This document shows positions 59,905 to 64,000 of a stretch of DNA of 64,000 nucleotides, piece after piece. The stretch is from Polaribacter vadi (GTDB lineage Bacteria > Bacteroidota > Bacteroidia > Flavobacteriales > Flavobacteriaceae). The notes beneath the pieces are model-generated. The model was not told where the DNA came from and made no database searches. It worked only from the letters and a program-made list of their open reading frames with translations. Numbering within the stretch: position 1 is the first letter of the stretch; each line of letters starts with the position of its first letter. The stretch spans positions 394,501-458,500 of the forward strand of contig NZ_CP017477.1 in the NCBI RefSeq assembly GCF_001761365.1, in the 5' to 3' direction. The position numbers and the translations under genes were made by a program.

Positions 59905-61473
59905 ATGGAAGGAATAATACTACCCATTATTATGGGAGTTTTAATAGGAGTAGCTTTAGGTTTTATAATCTTTAGATCGATGGAAAAAGCTAAAGGTAAA
60001 AAAATGCTTAATGGTGTTAGAAAAGAGGCAGCAACCATTTTAAAAGAAGCTAAAATTGATGCAGAATCTGTTAAGAAAGATAAAATTTTACAAGCAAAAG
60101 AAAAATTTATCGAACTTAAATCGGAGCACGAAAAAGTTATTATATCAAGAGAAAAAAAGATTTCTGATGTAGAAAAAAGAATTAGAGATCGAGAATCTAA
60201 GGTAGCATCAGAATACGATAAAAATAAACGTTTAAATCAATCTTTAGAACAAAAAGAAAAAGATTATGATTTTAAAATCGACTTTTTAGAAAAGAAAGAA
60301 GACGATTTAGATAAGATGCACAAACGTCATGTAGATATGTTAGAGCAAATTTCTGGTTTGTCTGCAGAGGAAGCTAAAAAGGAATTGGTTTCTTCTTTAA
60401 AAGAGGAAGCTAAATCAGAAGCAATGGCTTTTGTACAAACATCTATTGAAGAAGCAAAATTAACAGCAGAACAAGAAGCAAGAAAAGTTGTTTTAGGAAC
60501 TATACAAAGAGTTGGGGTAGAGCAAGCAGTAGAAAATTGTGTATCTGTTTTTAACTTAGAGTCAGATGATGTTAAAGGTAGGATTATTGGTCGAGAAGGA
60601 CGTAATATTAGAGCTTTAGAAGCTGCAACTGGTGTAGAAATTATTGTTGATGATACTCCAGAAGCAATTATACTTTCTTGTTTTGATCCAGTTCGTAGAG
60701 AAATTGCTCGTTTATCAATGCATAAATTAGTAACAGATGGTAGAATTCACCCAGCAAGAATTGAAGAAATTGTTAAGAAAACCGAAAACCAAATTCACCA
60801 AGAAATTATAGAAGTTGGTAAAAGAACAGTAATAGATTTAGGAATTCACGGTTTGCACCCAGAATTGATTAAAACTGTGGGTCGTATGAAATACAGATCT
60901 TCTTATGGACAGAATTTGTTACAACATTCACGTGAAGTTTCAAATCTTTGTGGAATTATGGCTTCTGAAATGGGCTTAAATGCAAAATTAGCTAAAAGAG
61001 CAGGTTTATTGCACGATATTGGTAAAGTGCCAAATGAAGAAAGCGAATTGCCTCATGCACTTTTAGGAATGCAATGGGCTGAAAAATATGGTGAAAAAGA
61101 AGAAGTTTGTAATGCAATTGGAGCTCACCATGATGAAATTGAAATGAAGAGTTTACTTTCTCCTATAGTACAAGTTTGTGATGCTATTTCTGGAGCAAGA
61201 CCAGGTGCAAGACGTCAAGTTTTGGATTCTTACATTCAACGTTTAAAAGATTTAGAAGAAATAGCTTTCGGGTTTACAGGAGTTCAAAAAGCCTACGCTA
61301 TTCAAGCTGGTCGTGAATTACGTGTTATGGTTGAAAGTGATAAAGTAAACGATACAAAAGCGGCTGAATTATCTTTTAGTATTTCACAAAAAATACAAAA
61401 TGATATGACGTATCCAGGACAAGTAAAAGTTACTGTAATTAGAGAAACTAGAGCTGTGAATGTAGCTAAATAA
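59905..61473 (+). CDS. rny: Ribonuclease Y
   Basis: 522 residues. A single N-terminal membrane helix (residues about 5-25), a coiled coil about 30-200 ([20 protein letters not shown]), a KH domain ([20 protein letters not shown]) and an HD phosphodiesterase domain with [15 protein letters not shown] near 368. It is a membrane-tethered endoribonuclease that starts mRNA decay in organisms using RNase Y. Complete and of standard length. A family 2 repeat and a terminator follow. Confidence 0.95.
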   Translation: MEGIILPIIMGVLIGVALGFIIFRSMEKAKGKKMLNGVRKEAATILKEAKIDAESVKKDKILQAKEKFIELKSEHEKVIISREKKISDVEKRIRDRESKVASEYDKNKRLNQSLEQKEKDYDFKIDFLEKKEDDLDKMHKRHVDMLEQISGLSAEEAKKELVSSLKEEAKSEAMAFVQTSIEEAKLTAEQEARKVVLGTIQRVGVEQAVENCVSVFNLESDDVKGRIIGREGRNIRALEAATGVEIIVDDTPEAIILSCFDPVRREIARLSMHKLVTDGRIHPARIEEIVKKTENQIHQEIIEVGKRTVIDLGIHGLHPELIKTVGRMKYRSSYGQNLLQHSREVSNLCGIMASEMGLNAKLAKRAGLLHDIGKVPNEESELPHALLGMQWAEKYGEKEEVCNAIGAHHDEIEMKSLLSPIVQVCDAISGARPGARRQVLDSYIQRLKDLEEIAFGFTGVQKAYAIQAGRELRVMVESDKVNDTKAAELSFSISQKIQNDMTYPGQVKVTVIRETRAVNVAK

Positions 61474-61505
61474 AAAAGCCCATCTTAATTTCCAAAAGGG
61501 AATAA
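61474..61505 (+). repeat. Dispersed 3'-end repeat, family 2 (after rny)
   Basis: AAGCCCATCTTAATTTCC followed by AAAAGGGAAT directly after the rny stop, in the same sense and position as the copies after prfB (18686-18774) and xerD (61588-61707). Confidence 0.6.
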
Positions 61506-61530
61506 ACACTATTGTGTTTTTAATATTTTT

Positions 61531-61563
61531 AAAATCTCGTTCTTAATTGAGCGAGATTTTTTA
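61531..61563 (+). terminator. Terminator of rny
   Basis: Arms AAAATCTCGTTC (61531-61542) and GAGCGAGATTTT (61549-61560) with one U-G pair, followed by more T. Confidence 0.85.
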
Positions 61564-61587
61564 TTTCTAAACTTGTCACGCTGGAAG

Positions 61588-61707
61588 CGTCTCACATAAG
61601 AGTAATCTTTTTAGTATTTTTTTATTTAATAAGAAGTTTTTCTTAATTCCTAATTTTCCACAAGAGGAAGAGTCTCTTCCCTTTGGGAAAGCTAGGATGG
61701 GTTATTT
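61588..61707 (-). repeat. Dispersed 3'-end repeat, family 2 (after xerD)
   Basis: Right after the xerD stop the minus strand reads AAATAACCCATCCTAG, then CTTTCCCAAAGGGAAGAG and ACTCTTCC. Further on comes ACTCTTATGTGAGACGC near 61588-61604. The pieces match those behind prfB, so it is probably one element with an insertion or two fused copies. Confidence 0.6.
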
Positions 61708-62604
61708 TTATTTTCTAGGATGATACGTTTCTACAACCTCTTTTAAATAGCTTGTATCTAAATGTACATATACTTCTGTTGTGGTAATGCTTTCATGACC
61801 TAGCATTTGTTGTATCGCTCTTAAATCTGCTCCATTTTTTAATAAATGTGTAGCAAAGGAATGTCTTAAAGTATGTGGACTTATTTTTTTATTTAGGTTT
61901 ATTTTTGCTGATAAATCTTTTAAAATTGTAAAAATCATTTGTCTTGTTAAGCCTTTTCCTCTTCTGTTTAAAAAGAGTGTGTCTTCAAAACCTTTGCTAG
62001 GTTTTAAGTGACTTCTAATTTCAGAAATATATATAGTTATGTATTTCTGAGCATTGTAATGAATAGGTACAAAACGTTCCTTATTTCCCTTTCCTGTAAC
62101 TTTTATAAAGCCCTCTTCAAAAAATAAATCAGAAATTTTTAGTGTAACTAATTCACTAACTCTTAAACCACAGCTGTACATGGTTTCTAAAATAGTTCTG
62201 TTTCTTTCACCTTGAGAATGGCTCAAATCAACAGCAGAAATTAATTCGTTTATTTCTTCTTCGGATAAAGTATCAGGTAACTTTCTGCCAATTTTCGGAG
62301 CTTCTAATAAATCTGTAGGATTCGTTTCTCTGTAATCTTCAAACACTAAATAATCAAAAAAACTTCTTAATCCTGATATTATTCTTGCCTGGCTTCTTGG
62401 ATTTACTTTTTTAGCAACTTCATAAATAAATTGCTGCACCATAGTTTTATCAATAGAAATAGGAGAAGATTTAATATCATTTTCTTCCAAAAATAAGGTT
62501 AGTTTATCTAAATCTCTAGAATAACTTTCAACAGTATTTTGAGATAAACCACGTTCAATCTTTAAGTATAACTGATAATCTCTTATTGCGTTTTGCCATT
62601 TCAT
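61708..62604 (-). CDS. xerD: Tyrosine recombinase XerD
   Basis: 298 residues. N-terminal SAM-like core-binding domain about 1-90 (MKWQNAIRDYQLYLKIERGL). Catalytic domain with Arg in SCGLRVSELVTLK (about 149), HTLRHSFATHLL (His-x2-Arg, about 243-246), HES (about 269) and nucleophile Tyr in TTTEVYVHLD (about 278). Length and the position of motifs match housekeeping XerD, which resolves chromosome dimers at dif with XerC and FtsK. No phage or integron genes are adjacent. A decayed second copy of its 5' end lies at 63405-63535. Confidence 0.93.
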   Translation of the reverse strand: MKWQNAIRDYQLYLKIERGLSQNTVESYSRDLDKLTLFLEENDIKSSPISIDKTMVQQFIYEVAKKVNPRSQARIISGLRSFFDYLVFEDYRETNPTDLLEAPKIGRKLPDTLSEEEINELISAVDLSHSQGERNRTILETMYSCGLRVSELVTLKISDLFFEEGFIKVTGKGNKERFVPIHYNAQKYITIYISEIRSHLKPSKGFEDTLFLNRRGKGLTRQMIFTILKDLSAKINLNKKISPHTLRHSFATHLLKNGADLRAIQQMLGHESITTTEVYVHLDTSYLKEVVETYHPRK

Positions 62605-62774
62605 ATTGTAAAATTACAATTTAAATTCTATGTTTAGTAGTGTTCAATTATTTGATTTGTATATAAAGATTCTTTTAAAGACCGATAAAATTATATACAA
62701 AAGGGTCTTCTTAAAAAAAATCAATATAGTTCTTAAAAATAGTGATTGAGTTAAAGTAGAGATTCATATTATTC

Positions 62775-62782
62775 TAGTTTTG
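62775..62782 (+). promoter_or_regulatory. -7 promoter element of the 62808 barrel gene
   Basis: TAGTTTTG (TAnnTTTG), 25 nt before the ATG at 62808. The nearest TTG is 26 nt upstream, slightly too far for the usual -33. Confidence 0.5.
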
Positions 62783-62807
62783 TGGTATAATCTTAAAAAT
62801 AAATATA

Positions 62808-63299
62808 ATGAAAAAAGTAATTTTAGTATTCGCTTTAGTTTTGAGTTCTTTAGCTGCAAACGCACAGTTTTCAGTTAGTGTTAATGCAGGTTTACCTGTT
62901 TCAGATGTAGAAGAATATTCTTCTTTTGCATTAAGTGGAGATGTTGGTTATTCTTTTGCGACCGAAAGCAATTTAATGTTAGGAGTTTCTGCAGGTTTTT
63001 TAAATTATTTTGGAAAAGACTATGAGGTATTAGGTACAACTATTGAGGCTGAATCTATACAATATATACCATTAGCAGGTTCTTTAATGTATAGATTAAC
63101 AGATAGTTTTTCAGTAGGTTCTAAAGCTGGTTACGCAATTGGAGTTGATGATGATAATGATGGTGGTTTTTATTACAAACCAATGTTAAGTTATGTAGTT
63201 GGTAATGCTACAAGTTTATCTTTATTTTATGAAGGTGTAACTAATGATGGCCTTAATGTTAATAATGTAGGTTTAGGATTTACATTTGGTTTGAATTAA
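62808..63299 (+). CDS. Small outer-membrane beta-barrel protein
   Basis: 163 residues. Signal MKKVILVFALVLSSLAANAQ, then eight amphipathic strands typical of OmpA/OmpX-like barrels (FSVSVNAGLPVSDVEEY, LMYRLTDSFSVGSKAGYAIG) ending VGLGFTFGLN. Function unknown. It lies between xerD and a remnant of the xerD 5' end, so it may have arrived by insertion. It has its own promoter and terminator. Confidence 0.82.
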   Translation: MKKVILVFALVLSSLAANAQFSVSVNAGLPVSDVEEYSSFALSGDVGYSFATESNLMLGVSAGFLNYFGKDYEVLGTTIEAESIQYIPLAGSLMYRLTDSFSVGSKAGYAIGVDDDNDGGFYYKPMLSYVVGNATSLSLFYEGVTNDGLNVNNVGLGFTFGLN

Positions 63300-63321
63300 T
63301 GAATAGAAATTTAATATTTAG

Positions 63322-63348
63322 AAGGAGGCAATTTTGCCTCCTTTTTTT
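63322..63348 (+). terminator. Terminator of the 62808 barrel gene
   Basis: Arms AAGGAGGCAA (63322-63331) and TTGCCTCCTT (63334-63343) with a 2-nt minimal loop, followed by T to 63348. Confidence 0.9.
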
Positions 63349-63404
63349 ATGTATAAATAGTTGTATCAATAGAAAAAGCAAGCGATATTATAACATTTTC
63401 TTCT

Positions 63405-63535
63405 TAAAAAAATATTAGTTTTTATTAATCACTAAAAAATAATAATTGTATAGTTAGGTAAACCAAGTTTAATCTTTAAGTATAATTGACGATCTCTTAT
63501 TGTGTTTAGCTATTTGATACTTTAAAAATACACAA
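63405..63535 (-). pseudogene. Decayed 5' fragment of xerD
   Basis: The minus strand from 63518 reads IK*LNTIRDRQLYLKIKLGL, matching the XerD N-terminus (MKWQNAIRDYQLYLKIERGL). The start codon has become ATC and the Trp3 codon a TAG stop. Similarity extends into the 5' flank (to about 63535) and, more weakly, down to about 63405. It is non-functional. It covers most of the 63350-63534 gap, which otherwise shows nothing. Confidence 0.82.
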
Positions 63536-63567
63536 CAAAAAAAACCATCCTATTTAGGATGGTTTTT
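63535..63567 (-). terminator. Terminator of the TM2 gene
   Basis: Arms AAAACCATCCTA (63541-63552) and TAGGATGGTTTT (63555-63566). Read on the minus strand it ends in the T run complementary to 63537-63544. Confidence 0.88.
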
Positions 63568-63587
63568 AGATAAATATTTTAACTTAT

Positions 63588-63959
63588 TTATAAAGTTTTA
63601 GAATAACTTCCGTTTTTAGGTTGTAAATCTCCAGTAATAATCATTACTAAATCAATAATATACCAAATTCCGAAACCACCTAAAGTTATTAATTTAAGAA
63701 CACCTAATAAAGTGTAACCTAAATAAAATCTGTCTACACCTAAACCTCCTAAAAATACTGATAACAAAAGTGCTGTTGTTTGACTTTTTCCAGAATAAGC
63801 AACAGTTGCATAATTAGTAACTTGTTCTTTTTCTACTGTATCACCTTTAATGATTTCAACAGTTTCAACTGTTTTTTTTACAGGAAAAGATGCTTTAGCA
63901 GTAAATGAAAATGCTAAAAAAGCAAATAAAAATGTGTAAAGAGTTAATGATTTTTTCAT
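63588..63959 (-). CDS. TM2-domain protein with signal peptide
   Basis: 123 residues. Signal peptide (MKKSLTLYTFLFAFLAFSFT to about residue 24), a periplasmic linker, then a TM2 domain (about 60-115): KSQTTALLLSVFLGGLGVDR with the conserved DRFYLGY turn between two membrane helices, followed by GGFGIWYIIDLVMII. TM2 proteins are found across bacteria and eukaryotes; their role in bacteria is unknown. Its upstream promoter lies at the very end of the window and cannot be judged. Confidence 0.88.
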   Translation of the reverse strand: MKKSLTLYTFLFAFLAFSFTAKASFPVKKTVETVEIIKGDTVEKEQVTNYATVAYSGKSQTTALLLSVFLGGLGVDRFYLGYTLLGVLKLITLGGFGIWYIIDLVMIITGDLQPKNGSYSKTL

Positions 63960-64000
63960 AATAATATTAATTATTTTAGTTAATTTGCCACTAATGTAAT

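Noticed and set aside
61708..62604. XerD as integrase of a mobile element
   Set aside because: Housekeeping-type XerD sequence; no att-like tRNA, phage or integron genes nearby. The xerD remnant is a gene-end fragment, not an att site pair.
1..64000. CRISPR arrays, tRNA or rRNA genes, transposases, plasmid or replication origins
   Set aside because: Looked for in all intergenic regions; no regularly spaced repeats, cloverleaf sequences, rRNA segments or transposase frames were seen.

Overview
The window is a low-GC chromosomal segment of a marine Flavobacteriaceae (Bacteroidota), most like Polaribacter or Tenacibaculum. The signs are TonB receptors with CarboxypepD_reg-like N-termini, a CrtZ-type zeaxanthin operon, 2TM-domain proteins next to LytTR signalling, succinyl/acetylornithine-type ArgF', and repeated use of the Bacteroidota sigma-A promoter (TTG, 17-23 nt, TAnnTTTG), often only a few bases before the start codon. 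No tRNA, rRNA, CRISPR array, transposase or prophage was seen.

Layout. 1-2.1 kb: two paralogous secreted CarboxypepD_reg proteins (the first cut by the window edge) and a lipoprotein. 2.2-10.5 kb: peptidase E, an SDR, then reverse-strand housekeeping genes: ribB with a degenerate RibA half, an LptF/LptG permease, lolA, ftsK, dgkA, tpx. 10.6-18.5 kb: fasciclin protein, MATE exporter, guanine deaminase, fumarase, a 57-aa membrane protein, an outer-membrane beta-barrel receptor, arsC. 18.7-25.1 kb: prfB, a secreted zinc protease, threonine aldolase, and an ECF sigma factor with a four-helix membrane protein. 25.2-30.1 kb: a CarH/LitR-type B12 photoreceptor followed by crtI-crtB-crtZ-crtY (phytoene to zeaxanthin). 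31.9-43.7 kb: a 12-gene reverse-strand arginine/proline operon (argA-like, argG, argC, proC, argD, proA, proB, argF', argB, argE, an unknown gene, argH). 44.2-48.8 kb: DUF2141 protein, LytS-like histidine kinase, five tandem 2TM-domain genes, a DUF2306-like protein and a LytTR regulator. 48.8-49.5 kb: an inserted gene for a HEPN-like protein. 49.6-58.9 kb: aldo/keto reductase, HerA-like ATPase, small unknowns, AI-2E-family permease, TonB receptor plus M23 peptidase. 59.0-64 kb: coiled-coil protein, zapA, 6S RNA, rny, xerD, a small beta-barrel protein, a xerD remnant and a TM2 protein.

Most notable. (1) A single-gene cassette coding for a protein with an R-x4-H HEPN-like motif sits exactly behind the LytTR gene and is flanked by two 65-bp copies of that gene's 3' end, 760 bp apart. 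They differ mostly at synonymous sites. (2) A decayed copy of the xerD 5' end lies on the far side of the beta-barrel gene next to xerD, giving the same kind of architecture. (3) The carotenoid regulator keeps every residue associated with AdoCbl photochemistry, and its own promoter and the crtI promoter share one sequence, palindromic at crtI. (4) Several 3'-end-associated repeat families occur, one of which appears to have entered the arsC coding sequence.
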